64,000 nt of DNA from Akebia trifoliata (GCA_017979445.1 CM030706.1:21717884-21781883), one strand, 5' to 3'; counted from the stretch's first letter, positions 21,404-33,701 are shown. The notes: generated by a model not told the origin, from the letters alone. A program made the numbers and translations.

Positions 21404-23110
21404 TTGAAAGCGCCCTCGATCCGCGGTGTGTGCGAATCCGCTTTTGACTCTTTGAGATTTGGGAGTCGCCTCCTAGTTATTACGGTCTAGGAACCAAACT
21501 TGGACTTTAAATGGATAAAAACAACTACTCTACTTTTTTAAAAAAATATAACTGAGTTCGAGGATCAAGTTACGGGGTTGGAAGGTGTTAGGCACCAACC
21601 CCGCTCGGCAAATGCCGGTCTTTACTAATTCTCAAATAAACTACATTGCTAAAAGGCCTAAGTAATAAAAAAAATTAATAAATTTATACCTTTCCGAAGA
21701 TAACGTTCTCATTCCCTCAGATCTGACAGAGTAACTCCTTGTACAGTACTATTCGCTTCGTTCTGTCTCCGGATCTAATTTCTGATTTCTGAGACGAGGT
21801 ATCTATTTCTTAGATCTAGATTCTTTGTATTTGTTTATGGATTTCTAGGTGTTTTTGAAGGGTTTCTAGGTGTTTTTCAAGTTAAAATCGAAGTATGGGT
21901 GTTACGTAAGGAGTTGGGACTTCAAAATTAAGGTTTATGGGAGGTTAGGAAAGCTTTTTGACCTACTTCTCTTAGGGTTTATTATTTGATGCGAAAATAG
22001 GTTGTGAGGACCCCTATTTATAGATTTTTTAAGTGTTTGTTTAGATATAATTAGTGTTTAATTATAATTCTTTTAGTTAGAGTTATATTTTAATTAGAAT
22101 TGTTTTAGGAAGAGTTATATTTTAGTTAGAATTCTATTAAATAAAGTTATTATTTAATTAGGATTGTTAAATAGAATTATTATTTAATTAGAACTCTATT
22201 AGGATTTTGACTTTTTGTCTTATTTGATTGACTTTAATATCTTGACTTTAGTCTTAATTAATTGACTTTAAAATTTTGACTTTAGTCTTACATGATTGAC
22301 TTTAGTCTTATTTGATTGACTTTAATTTTTTGGAGAACCCCCATTTATTATATCTTTAATTCTTCGGGCCCCCAGATGGAGGGGTCCTTTAATAAATATC
22401 CGAGCAACCATCAACAATTTTTTCTAAGAGCCTAATTGATCGATTGTTTTAGTTCAAATTTTAAAATTACTTCTATTAATGTTTCACTTTACATTATTTA
22501 ATATTTTATCTATTAATTTCAAAATTTTAAATTTTTTTTATTGGAGAATTACCGTTTTTTCCCTGAAGAGAACTTTTGTGTTTTAAGTCGATTTTTGATA
22601 TTTCAGGATGTTTTATAATCGATTTTTCCATAAGGAATTCAATGGGAATATTAGTTTGTGTCATTTATGAAAAATAAATTTGTGCGAAATGGTCATGAAC
22701 TTTATGAGTGGTATTTTCGTAATTTTGTCAAATTTTGTGAAAATTGACGGAATGATTTATTTGATTTCGATTTGTTGTTTTATGTGTTTGAAAGGAATTT
22801 TCTAAGCGTAATGTAGGCTCTAGGGATATTTTGATGTTAGGATTATTTTGGTAATTTAGTCATTTTTTAGTGATTTTTATCGTAAAGCTTCTTTTTGTCT
22901 GCAAGATGATGATTTCTATATTTCTGGGGTCATATTTTTCTAGCGTAGCGTGATTTCTACAGTTTTGCCAGTTCGAGATACCTCTACTAGATTTCTAAAA
23001 CATATCTAGTAACAAAATAAAGCATTGGAATAATCATCCATCATTGGGAACTGTTGCGATCAGGTTGACGAGATGATTAATCAAGTGGATGCAAAAGTGG
23101 GGTGTCTACA
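21404..23110 (-). mobile_element. 5' LTR of A1 (family A)
   Basis: 1707 bp from TGTAGACACC (23110) to CTTTCA (21404). It includes a TATA box at 22015-22022, an AGTC/TTGACTTTA repeat region at about 22200-22330, and the CGCGGATCGAGGGCGC-type end conserved in all family-A LTRs. The primer site follows directly, which identifies it as the 5' LTR. Confidence 0.9.
22015..22022 (-). promoter_or_regulatory. TATA box in the A1 5' LTR
   Basis: TATAAATA on the minus strand, about 1.1 kb into the LTR, followed by GGGGTCCTCACAACC. The same box in the same context occurs in all other long family-A LTRs: 23530, 25859, 34833, 41558 and 57806. Confidence 0.75.
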
Positions 23111-24684
23111 TTAGGCACCAATCCCGCTCGGCAAACGCCGGTCTCTACTAATTCCCAAATAGAACTACATTGCTAAAAGACCTAATCAATAAAAAAAATT
23201 TAATCTTTACCTTTATGAAGACAACGGTCTTGTTCCCTCAGATCTGGTAGAATAATTCTTTGTACAACACTCCTCGCTTCGTTCTGTCACGAGATTCATT
23301 TCGGATCTCCAAAATAAAGTATCTCCTTCTGAATGTTTCTAATTTTTTTTATGGATTTCTGGGGTATTTTAGAAGGGTTTCTAGGTGTTTTTTGAGCTAA
23401 AGTTGGGGTATGGATGTTAGGTAAGGAGTTAGGGTTTCAAAATTAAGGTTTATGGGAGGCTAGAGAAGCTTTTTGACCTACTTCTTTTAGGGTTTATTTT
23501 TAGAGACGAAAATAGGTTGTAGGGACCCCTATTTATAGATTTTTTAAGTGTTTGTTTAGACAGAGTTAATGTTTAATTATAATTCTTTTAGAAAGAGTTA
23601 TTGTTTAATTATAATTGTTTTAAGTAGAGTTATATTTTAATTAGAATTATTTTAAATAGAGTTATTATTTAATTAGGATTGTTTTAAATAGAGTTATTAT
23701 TTAATCAGAATTCTATTAAGGTTTTGACTTTTAGTCTCACTTAATTGATTTTAAGATTTTAACTTAGTCATACTTGATTGACTTTAAGATTTTGACTTTA
23801 GTCTTACTTGATTGACTTTAATTTCTTGACTTTAGTCTTACTTGATTGACTTTAAGATAGACTTTAGTCTTACTTGATTAAGATTGACTTTAGTCTTACT
23901 TGATTGACTTTAATTTCTTGACTTTAGTCTTGCTTGATTGACTTTAAGAATGACTTTAGTCTTACTTGATTGACTTTAAAATCTTTACTTTAGTCTTACT
24001 TGATTGACTTTTAGATTTTGACTTTAGACTTAATTAATTGACTTTAATTTTAATTAGGATTTCACTTTACATTAATTAATATTTTAATTATTAATTTTGA
24101 AAATTTTAATTATTAAAATTGTAAAATTATCGTTTTGCCCTCGGAGAGGATTTTTTGCGTTTTAAGTCAATTTTTGATGTTCTAAGATATTTTGGAATAG
24201 ATTTTTCATAAGGAATTCAATGGGAATGTTGGTTTTTATCATTTATAAAAATTTTTGTTCGAAATGATCGTGAACTTTATGAGGGGCATTTTCGTAATTT
24301 TGTCAAATTCTGTGAAAATTGGCAAAATGACTTATTTGATTTTGGTTTGTTATTTTATGTGTTTGAAAGGATTTTCCTAAGGTAACGTAGGCTCTAAGGA
24401 TGTTTTAAGGTTAGGGGTATTTTGATAATTCAGTCATTTTTTAGTGATTTTTATCGTAAAGCTTCTTTTTGTCTGAGAAATGATGATTTCTATGTTTTTG
24501 AGATTATATTTTCCTAGCGTAGCGTGGTTCCTACAGTTTTGTTAGTTTTAGATACCTCATCCGAATTTCTGAAACATATCTGATAACAAAATAAAGCATT
24601 GGAATAAACATCCATCATTGGGAATCGTTGCAATCGGGTTGACGAGTTCATTAATCAAACGGGTGCAAAAATGGGGTGTCTACA
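23111..24684 (-). mobile_element. Family-A 3' LTR of A2, truncated by A1
   Basis: Starts TGTAGACACC at 24684 and is collinear with other family-A LTRs until TTAGGCACCAATCCCG at 23111, where the last ~165 bp up to CTTTCA are missing. The A1 5' LTR begins at that exact point, so A1 probably inserted here. The U3 repeat of TTGACTTTAGTCTTACTTGA units (23740-24040) is longer than in other copies. Confidence 0.85.
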
Positions 24685-24741
24685 GATGTCCTTCTTTGGC
24701 AGAGAGTTAAAGCAAACTAGATAGCAAATCTATTTTGATAG
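24685..24741 (-). other. Polypurine tract and tail start of A2
   Basis: Minus-strand purine tract (GCCAAAGAAGGACATC) next to the LTR, followed by the conserved tail (AAGCAAACTAGATAGCAAATC on the plus strand). Ends with GATAG at 24737-24741, one copy of the A3 target duplication. Confidence 0.8.
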
Positions 24742-26469
24742 TGTAGACACCTCATTTTTGCACTCGCCTGATTAATCAACTCGTCAACTCGATCGCAATG
24801 GTTCCCAATGATGGATGTTATTTCCAATGCTTTATTTTGTTACCAGATATATTTCAGAAATCCGGATGAGGTATCTCGAACTAACAAAACTGTAGAAACC
24901 ACGCTACGCTAGAAAAATACGACCCCAGAAGCTTAGAAATCATCATTTTTCAGACAAAAAGAAACTTTACGATAAAAATCACTAAAAATGACCAAATTAT
25001 CAAAATACTCCTAACATCAAAACGACCCTAAAGCCTACGTTACGCTTAGGAAAACTCTCTCAAACACATAAAATAACAAATTGAAACCAAATAAAATATT
25101 TCACCAATTTTAACAGAATTCGACAAAATTACGAAAATGCCCCTCATAAAGTTCATGATCATTTCACACAAAAAATTTCATAAATGACACAAACTAATAT
25201 TTCCATTGAATTCCTTACGAAAAATTAATTCTAAAACATCCTAGAACATTAAAAACCAATTTAAAACGTGAAAAGTCCTCTTTGGGGGTAAAACGGTAAT
25301 TTCACAATTTTCATAATTAAAAATTTTGAAATTAATAAATAAAACATTAAATAATTAAAGTAAAACATTAATGAAATTAATTTAAAATTTTGAATTAAAA
25401 AAATTGATCAATCGGGTTCTCATGAAAAATTGTTGAGGGTTCGTGAGATATTTTTTTAAGGACCCCTCCATTTTGGGGTCCAAAGAATTAAAGATATAAT
25501 AGAGGGGGTTCTCCAAAAATTTAAAGTCAATCAAGCAAGACTAAAGTCAATCAAGTAAGACTAAAGTCAGAATTAAAGTCAATTAATTAAGACTAAATTC
25601 AAAATCTTAAAGTCAATCAATTAAGACTAAAGTCAAAATATTAAAGTCAATCAAATAAGACCAAAAGTCAAAATCCTAATAAAGTTCTAATTAAATAATA
25701 ACTCTATTTAATAGAGTTCTAACTAAAATATAACTCTACCTAAAACAATTCTAATTAAAATACAACTTTACCTAAAACAATTCTAACTAAAATACAACTC
25801 TAACTAAAAGAATTATAATTAAACATTAATTCTATCTAAATCAACCCTAGAAAAAATCTATAAATAGGGGTCCTCACACCCTATTTTCGTATAAAATCAT
25901 AAACCTTAAGAGAAGTAGGTCTAAAAGTCCCTCTGGCCTCCCATAAATCCTAGTTTTGGAGTCCCAACTCCTTACCTAACATCCCTCCTTCGATTTTAGC
26001 CTAAAAAACACCTAAAAGCCGTTCGAAAACACCCAAAAACCCATAACAAACTTGAAGAATCCAGATCAAAAAAGGAGATACCTTACCTCGGAGATCAGAA
26101 ATCCAAATTCGGAGACAGAACGAAGCAAGGAATACGATACAAGGAGCAATTTTTATTGGATATGAGGGAATAAGGTCTTTACTATCGGAAATGTACAATT
26201 TCTTCTTTCTTTTATTATCTAGGTTTTTTTTTAACAATGTAACTTATTTGGGAAATTAGTAGAGACTGGCTTTGGTCGGGAGGGGTTGGTGCCTAACACC
26301 TTCCAACCCCGTAACATGATCCCTGAATTCAGTTTTTTCTGTTCTAGATTAGAGTTTTATCTATTTAGAGTCATTGATCGGTTCCTAGATCGTAATAACT
26401 AGGTGGCGACTCCCAAACCTCAAGGGTCAAAAGCGGATCTACGTACCCCGCGGATCGAGGGCGCTTTCA
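24742..26469 (+). mobile_element. 5' LTR of A3
   Basis: 1728 bp from TGTAGACACC to GCGCTTTCA, followed after one base by the primer site. TATA box at 25859-25866, and a run of AAGTCAATCAAG / TAAGACTAAAGTC units at about 25525-25680. Confidence 0.95.
25859..25866 (+). promoter_or_regulatory. TATA box in the A3 5' LTR
   Basis: TATAAATA followed by GGGGTCCTCACACCC, identical in position to the boxes in other family-A LTRs. Transcription should start about 25-35 bp downstream, putting the U3/R border near 25890-25900. Confidence 0.75.
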
Positions 26470-26470
26470 G

Positions 26471-26490
26471 TGACGACTCCATTGGGGACT
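26471..26490 (+). promoter_or_regulatory. Primer binding site of A3
   Basis: TGACGACTCCATTGGGGACT one base after the LTR end; differs from the B3 site (TGGCGACTCCACTGGGGACT) at two positions. Its location on the CTTTCA side of the LTR is what sets family-A orientation. Confidence 0.85.
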
Positions 26491-26706
26491 ATTGAGGATT
26501 AGACTTGAAAAACCCCAAGTATGGGAACATTGCCAGGATGACCTAATTTTTTTATTATTTAGTTCGATTTATTTTATTTATTTATTTATTTTTGTGACTT
26601 GATTGTGGATGATTTTGGGTATTGTATTTTTTTTCCTAATTAACGATCACTTTTGATGACCCATAAATAATGAAAGATTCAAATTGACCTATGAAAATGA
26701 TGGAAT
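26491..26706 (+). other. Leader of A3 before the 193-bp repeats
   Basis: AT-rich, non-coding. The first ~60 bp after the primer site match A1 (GGATTAGACTTGAAAA and surroundings). Confidence 0.5.
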
Positions 26707-27283
26707 GATGAAGGTTGGACAGAAATATTAAAACATTTTTATAGAATATTCTAGTGAGAATTAAGTCTGGGAACCAATTAATAAAACTTAGATCTCCTGG
26801 AGTAGATTAATTTAGAACCTGAGTTCACTCAATTTCGTTATCAGAAGCCTTAGATATCATCAATACAAGTTCAATCTGTAAATCTGGAATTGTTGCTGAA
26901 TGAAGGTTGGGACAGCAATGTTGAAACGTTTTTATAAAATATTTTAGTGAGAATTAAGTCTGGGAACCTATTAATAAAACATAGATTTGATCGAGTAGAT
27001 TAATTTAGAACCTGAGTTCACTCAATTTCGTTATCGGAAGCCTTAGATATCATCAATACAAGTTCAATCTGTAAATCTGGAATTGTTGCTGAATGAAGGT
27101 TGGGGCATCAATGTTAAAACGTTTTAACAGAACATTCTACTTAGAATTAGGTCTGGGCACCTATTAATAAAACGTAGATCCCATCGAGTAAATTAATTTA
27201 GGACTTGAATTCACTCGATTTCGTTATCGAGAGCCTTAGATATCATCAATGCAAGTTCGGATTGTATTTTCCTAATTCACAGA
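26707..27283 (+). repeat. Three 193-bp tandem repeats in the A3 leader
   Basis: Units start near 26707, 26899 and 27091, each beginning ATGAAGGTTGG and containing TAGATATCATCAAT and CTCAATTTCGTTATC. Copies 1 and 2 are nearly identical, copy 3 is more diverged. No coding is implied. Confidence 0.85.
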
Positions 27284-27597
27284 AAATCCGAATTTATCTA
27301 ATGTTAGCACAATTAATGTTCTTAAGAGTGAGCTCATTTCAATAATTGTCATTCTATCATCAATGTAACATCTATTGGAATCTCGATTTATTTTGGATCA
27401 CCCAAAAGTGATCATTGATTGGACCTTAAAATTTTTAAAAATTATGCCTATTGCAATGTTTGTTTGATCAATTATTATATGCCATGCTCACTAATTGATT
27501 TGCCATGATCTTGATAGATATATTTTGATGTGCATGCTTTGATCTTAATTTTGATGTGATGAATTATGTGGGTAATATTCATATGATATTCATGTTG

Positions 27598-28402
27598 TGA
27601 TGGTTTGATTAAGCCTATGGACCCATTTGTTTGAAAAAGCCCCGGGCATACCCCACTCTACTGTGTACACACTAATAGCATGTTTATATTATTGCATTGT
27701 ACACTTACACGTCCTATATAGCCAACGTGGCACTAGTGCGTGGTCCGGTCTCTTCAGAGATATGACGTCATTCATGAAAACCACAACTCCAGTCACTTAC
27801 CTTAGGGTATATCAAACTGGGGCATCAATACCGTCTGATCAAGTGATTCTGAAAGGTATATTGATGCACCTAGGCTGGAGTGACCTGAGCTTTTGACCTA
27901 TTGTGAGCCACACAGTCACATGTCCCGATTGCCAACGTAGTACTAGTATGTGGTCGGTCCTCTCGTGGGATGCCAAACCATTTATGAAAGTTACAACTCT
28001 TGACTCGTAGTCATAGGTATGTAAAAGATAATTTAAGTATATCAATTACACTTCTTGGTCAAAACCGGTGCCTAAGCGAGATCTTGCCCCGCTGTACCCT
28101 ACTGTATGAGGGGGATAGACTATGTCTATTCTAGACGAGAGGCATTTAAGTGGGCCCTTGCTCAGCATCGTGCGCCACCTTTCAACTGGAGATCAAACTA
28201 GCTATTTTTGACTTCAGAGAAATGAGTTGAGATTTTTGATTATCACCTATACGATATATCAAACCAAGTCACCACGTATCTAGAGGTATATAGGTGCATT
28301 TGGGCAAGGGTGGCCAGATAAATTACTTTGCATGTGACAAACCTAGAGTCTAGAAGCCTTCCTATAGGTCATGACCCGAACTGACTATGGGTGTTCCCGG
28401 AT
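27598..28402 (+). repeat. Conserved leader block of A3
   Basis: The inverted match of the A1 block at 18599-19394, as expected for an element on the opposite strand. Ends GGGTGTTCCCGGATTG. Both internal ~120-bp units are kept (near 27700-27805 and 27895-28020). The order and orientation relative to gag are the same as in A1, B3 and A5. Confidence 0.8.
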
Positions 28403-28847
28403 TGCTTTATTTAATCCAACCATCAGGTAAGTGGGCGGACCGATCCACAATAATCAAACAGAACTCACAATATTGGTCCGACCCAGTCGGTGAAATGTAC
28501 CGATTAATTTAAACCACTTAAATCAGTTCGCCCAATTAACAAATGGGTCAAATTGATCAATATCAAATCAGTTGGACTAATTGGTTTCACTTTTAAAGAA
28601 CTAGACCACTTTGTATAGAAAGATTCGATCTTAGGATCAAATTAATTTGTCTGATCAAAGGTTCAATCCTAATCAGAGGTAGACCCGCGTTTAACCTTTC
28701 TCACTTTCTTGGTCATTATAGACTTATAGTGCATTTGGATTCGATATTTTTCACTGGACTTGGGTTATTCTATATCGAAACTTTAATCATGTGGTTAAGA
28801 GTCAAACATTTAGAGTCAATGGTTAATCTTGGTTTACTTCCAATTAG

Positions 28848-30461
28848 GTGATAATTGGTCCTAAACGTTCTAAACCTCCATCTGTACCACTTTGGGTCTG
28901 TGAAAATAGTCGTATTTCCAGAGTACCATTGTCAAGTAGTCAGTCTTTGTCACGAGAAGAAATGAGTACCATGGATGAAGCTGCACTCCGTCAGATTTTA
29001 GAATCTTTTCAAGCACAGATTATTACTTCTGTCCAAACACAAATTGAATCCCTGAAAATTGAAAAAGAAAAAGATAAAGCTATAGAACCTCAGGATGTGT
29101 TTGACCTTGTTGAAAACCAAGAAGATGATCAGTTACACGTCGACCCTGTCCTACCTCATCGAATAACTCAGGTTGAAATTGCTTTGAAGAATATTAAAGA
29201 CCCTGACTATCTTACTCTTAGATTAGGGGCAATGACCTTATTTCCCACGGTCTGTCTGCCAGAGAAGTTCACAATGCCAGATATGGAGAAGTTTGACGGT
29301 ATTGGATGTCTTAGGACTCACTTAAAAGTATATGTCGGCATCATGCAATCTCAGGGTTTGAGTGAAGAACAGATGACACAACGTTTTCAAAGAACCCTTA
29401 CAGGTCCTGCCTTACGCTGGTTAATGTCATTGGATTCATCTCTGGTAAGAAAATGGCATGAATTGATGAAAGAGTTTATTGATCGGTATTCATTCAACAC
29501 GGATATTGAACTTACAAGAAGAGACCTAGAAACTACTAAACAGAAACCCGGAGAAACTTTTACTGAGTTCATTACTCGATGGAGAGTTAAAGCCGCTCAA
29601 TTGTGGGACCGACCTCAAGAGAAGGAACAAGTCAAGATTATCCTCAGGAATCTCACTCCAAATTATGCCAAGTACTTGATGCCTCAGTACCTTCCTACTT
29701 TTCAATCCCTCATTGAAGCTGGAAATCAAGTTGAGGACGCCTATTCTTCGGGACTTTTTGGTAACTCGTCTGAGTCAAAATCCAAACATTTCAAACCTAA
29801 TGTCAATTCCTTACAAGTGGCCAACACCTCCTTCGTACTATCTCCTCAAGCTACTCAGCCTCCACAAACTAAGCCTAGGAGACAGTTTGCTAATCTTGGA
29901 ATGTCCCTTAGTGTTACTTATCAAAAATTGATGAAAAGGGGCTTGCTAACGCCTTTACAACTTAAGCCTTTGCCTAATCCTTTTCCCCCAAACATGGATA
30001 ATGGGTAATTCTGTGAATTCCATTAGATGCCTAGTCATGTTCTTGACAGGTGTATTACTCTCCGTCATGCTATCCAAGATTTGATTGAACAAGGAAAAGT
30101 CACCATACCCACTCCTACTACTCCCAATGTTAAAACTAACCCTTTGCCTACCTTTCAAAATCAACCCCCTCCTACTCTGAACATAATATCCATATCCAAA
30201 TCCGAATCAATTGATCCAATTTCTTTCATTCACCCAATTGGTCTTAACAGTGCATTCGCTCCATGCCAGAATGAGCTCAACTATCCAAAGGCAGTGACAG
30301 AACTGAAGAACAGAGAAATCATTGAAACAATGGGTTGTCTCGCATATGACAGGCTTGAATCGGAATATGAAGAGATAGTAAAAGTAGGTAAGTTCAAGTC
30401 ATCCATCGAAGATAATCGAAGTGGCATAGACTCTAGAATTGTGTCCCTCCATTCAGAATGA
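28848..30461 (+). pseudogene. Gag of A3, interrupted by two stops
   Basis: One frame of about 538 codons. The first in-frame ATG is at 28962 (MSTMDEAALRQ); 38 protein-like codons upstream also align with A1 gag, so translation may begin earlier or be joined by splicing. The core has PDMEKFDGIGCLRTHLKVYV, FQRTLTGPALRW, FTEFITRWRVKAAQ, typical of the gypsy Gag capsid. A TAA at 30006-30008 and TAG at 30024-30026 flank FCEFH, that is, the stops lie inside the nucleocapsid knuckle (expected CEFHQNSGHHTDRC as in A1). The frame then continues to 30461. A product stopping at 30006 would have the capsid part but no knuckle. Only coding unit of the element. Confidence 0.85.
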
Positions 30462-32555
30462 TGTCATCTTTTAAGTCTTCTTAATTTTTTTTAGCTTTAG
30501 TTGCGTCAGTCTTTCAATTCAGTTAGTCATCTTTATTTTTGGGTTTTAGTAAGGTTTGTCAGTCTATGTTCTTTTCAATTCCAATAAATAAAGAAGCTTT
30601 TAATTATCATGTGTGCAATAATGATTTGAATATAAGATTTAACATGAGAAATGACTTAAAACTCACTAAACTTAATAAATATTGGAATTAAAGAGTACAC
30701 TCAAGAAATACAAATTGGTGATACATTATTCTCAAGAGAACATGAGAGAATAATAAACTTACTTGAGAAATTCAACAATATTTCTTGCATGATCTCATAA
30801 GATATATGGATAAATTACACAAAAACATAGATTAAGTCAAAAGTGATTTCAAAGTCAAAGATTATCGGTAAAAAATGATATAGTTGAAAGCATCGACAAA
30901 GACGCTAAGACTTATAAGTAGATCTACCATGTTTCTCACTCAAAAGAGGAGAGTTTCATTCATAAGAGAATAAAAGATTTTCTCTAAGTTTTAAAAGAGT
31001 TGAATAGTCAGAAAACTCAAAAGAAGACTAAAGAATATTCATTCTTAAAAGAAGACCTTACTCGACAGAGCAATCCAGATATCAAATTCTTGAAACTTTG
31101 ACTAAGTCGAACAGCATTCATCAAAAGAGGCCTCCTTTGATCGAATCATTTTCCTATCTTACCAAAAAAAAAAAAAAACCTTGTTTAGCCCTCGCAGCCT
31201 TTAAAAAAATAAAACCAATAACCTCTTCTTTCTAAACCATACCGACCAACATTGGGAAGGAATCTTAGTATGAACTACGTTTTGACCTGATCTCAAAAAA
31301 AAAAAAATATTTGGGGTACGTAGGCAACCTGAGAAGTTACTTCAGGCTCGGTCATGTAAAGAATAAGGGTATTTTCTTAAGAAAATTGTCATCTAAAAAA
31401 AATCCCCTATTAAAAGGTTCAAAAGAAAAAAATGTCAAATTAAGGGCATTAGAAAAAAGAATCAAAAGAATTGATAAAAAGAAAAGAATGCCAAACTAGG
31501 GGCATTTAAAAAAATCAAAGAGAGAATATCAAACTAGGGGCATTTTGGGAAGTTGAGCCTTATATATTTTCTTTCTAAACCATATCCTAAGCCCACCTAT
31601 TAAGTCCTCCTTAATGCTAATTGACTCGGTTAAGATGCAGGGAACTGAGAAGTTGTCGAGTTGGTTATACAAGATCATCAAGAAAAAAAAAGAGAAGCCC
31701 GCTAAGTCGAAAACCCGAAAAGGTGATTTAGGCAAAATTTAGGGCATAACCATAAAAAAGAAAGCCTGCTAGGTTGAAAACCTGAAAAGGCGACTTAGGC
31801 AAAAATCAAGGCATCATCAGAAAAAGAAAAACAAGGTCCGCTAGATTGAAAACCTGAAGATGCGATATAGGCAAAAATTAGGACTTCATCAAACGGGAGG
31901 AAATGTCTCATCAAAAAGAAGAATTCAGAAGGAAGTTTGTGCAAAAACTAGAAAATACAGAACTATTCGAGCCACAATATTCATTTTTCAACTAAGAGCT
32001 CACATGTGACGAAGACAATGTTAAAGTCGAAAAAAATAGAAGTCATCTTGAACAGTGTAGGATTTTCAAAAGTATGTTTACTTGTTCAAGTATTCGCTAA
32101 TGGAAGATGTAGAATCATCAACCATTTTGAAGAGAAAGATCTTCTATTCTAATATTTATCAAGATTTTTTAAGTCCAGCTCAAGTATTTCTAAAAAATAA
32201 TGATCAATCCCTTATTGCATATATGATAATCTTAAAAGTCTTAAATTTAAGAGAATGTCAGTTCTTCTATCTATCATACATCAAAGTCCATATTTTTCAA
32301 GCGGAATCTATTCCATCAGTCTCGTAGTCAAGTCCCAGTTAAAGCCAACCTTGAAACTAGGGGCATTTTTGAAGGTCATTTAATTCCAAAATTTTTGTTC
32401 TTAATCACATGATAAAATGAAAATCATACAAAAGCTTAAAAGTCCGACAAAGCTCAATGATAATTACGAATCCTGATGCATGATAAGCCAATAAAGGCCT
32501 AATCTTTCAAACTTTGAGCTCGATTTTGAATCATAGAATGAATTAATAGGATTGT
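30462..32555 (+). other. Non-coding tail of A3
   Basis: Replaces pol. AT-rich, with segments shared in order with A5 (62900 down to 60800) and partly with A1. Includes AACCTGAAAAGGCGACTTAGG-like units at 31700-31870 in three diverged copies, and CTAGGGGCAT motifs at 31496, 31534 and 32357 that resemble the core of the polypurine tract. Short open frames here are AT-driven and not credible genes. Confidence 0.6.
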
Positions 32556-33245
32556 TTAAGTTTCTTTAAATCTAAACCCGAGAAACGTGGCTTAGTAAGT
32601 TTGAGTATGAGAAACGAGACTCCAACTTTTTGAATCATAGAATGAATAGGCTTTTTGAAGTGCCTACAAATCTAAGTTCGAGTTCGAGAAACGAGACTCC
32701 AACTTTTTGAATCATAGAATGAATAGGCTTTTTGAAGTACTTACAAACCTAAGTTCGAGTCCGAGAAACGAGACTCCAACTTTTTGAATCATAGAATGAA
32801 TAGGCTTTTTGAAGTACCTACAAACCTAAGTTCGAGTCCGAGAAACGAGACTCCACCTTTTTGAATCATAAAATGAATAGGCTTTTTGAAATGCCTACAA
32901 ACCTAAGTGCGAGTCTGAGAAACGAGACTCCAACTTTTTGAATCATATAATGAATAGGCTTTTTGAAGTGCCCATAAACCTAAGTTCGAGTCCGAGAAAC
33001 TAGACTCCAACATTTTGAATCAAAGGCTTTTTGAAGTGCTTACAAACCTTAATTAGAGTCCGAGAAACAAGACTCCATGTTTAATAGGATTGTTTAAGTT
33101 CCTCTAAACCTTATTCAGAGTCCAAGAAACGAAACTCCAGCTTTGTTTGAATCATATTGAATTAACAGGATTGTTTAAGTTATTTTGCCCGAGAAGCGTG
33201 GCTACAATAGGTTCGAGTCCGATAAATAAGACTCAAACTTTTTCG
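32556..33245 (+). repeat. 77-bp tandem repeats in the A3 tail
   Basis: About eight to nine units of 77 bp containing GAGTCCGAGAAACGAGACTC (inverted arms GAGTC/GACTC), TTGAATCATAGAATGAATAGGC and AAACCTAAGTTCGAGT. The last units are diverged. The same repeat, inverted, is longer in A5 (59400-60790). Confidence 0.85.
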
Positions 33246-33686
33246 AACTCTAAAAGGAATTTCAAATAGGATTTAACGAAGTTCTTTCATTATTATGACT
33301 CCAATTACTTCATTGTTCAACCTTGCCATGATTGCCTTCGTTGCATAAGCACATTTCAATTTTGAATCATTATTGTCAGTGAGAGAATATCTCTAGGACC
33401 TGACACATTTTTACTCAGTTTCACACAGCATCACACCATTTCACACAGTGCACTTTTGCATTAGTCAGGGAGAATTTTCTAAAATTCAAGGATCTGACAC
33501 TGTTAGTGAGAGCTCACGCTCGAGGACCTGACAACATTTTTTCGGGGAGAGTTTTACCCTCAAGGATCTGTACACCTCGACGAAATGCTAAATCAGACTG
33601 CAAAATGAACTGTCACTAACTTTGGCATTCAGATATCGCACTATCTACAAAAATAGATTTGCTATCTAGTTTGCTTCAACCCTCTG
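33246..33686 (+). other. Tail of A3 before the polypurine tract
   Basis: Non-coding; CTGACA- and CAAGGATCTGAC-containing units recur in the tails of A1, A2 and A5. Confidence 0.5.
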
Positions 33687-33701
33687 CCAAAGAGGGGCAT
33701 C
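33687..33701 (+). promoter_or_regulatory. Polypurine tract of A3
   Basis: CCAAAGAGGGGCATC immediately before the 3' LTR; same as A1 at 7417-7431. Confidence 0.85.

Larger units (their letters stand above)
7171..23110 (-). mobile_element. Tat/Ogre-type LTR retrotransposon A1, degenerate but nearly complete
   Basis: On the minus strand the order is 5' LTR (23110-21404), primer site (21403-21382), leader, DUF7745-like ORF, gag, protease, G-patch, RT, RNase H, second RNase H, integrase, tail with 34-bp repeats, polypurine tract (7436-7417) and a 246-bp remnant of the 3' LTR. Two RNase H domains plus an accessory ORF place it in the Tat lineage. Its 5' LTR abuts a truncated LTR (A2) at 23111. The left end has been lost in a deletion, so no target duplication can be read. 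Many stops and frameshifts make it non-functional. Confidence 0.85.

Noticed and set aside
26001..26237. Open frame within the A3 LTR (and copy at 34975-35172)
   Set aside because: Lies across the R/U5 part of the LTR on the opposite strand; repeated only because the LTR is repeated.
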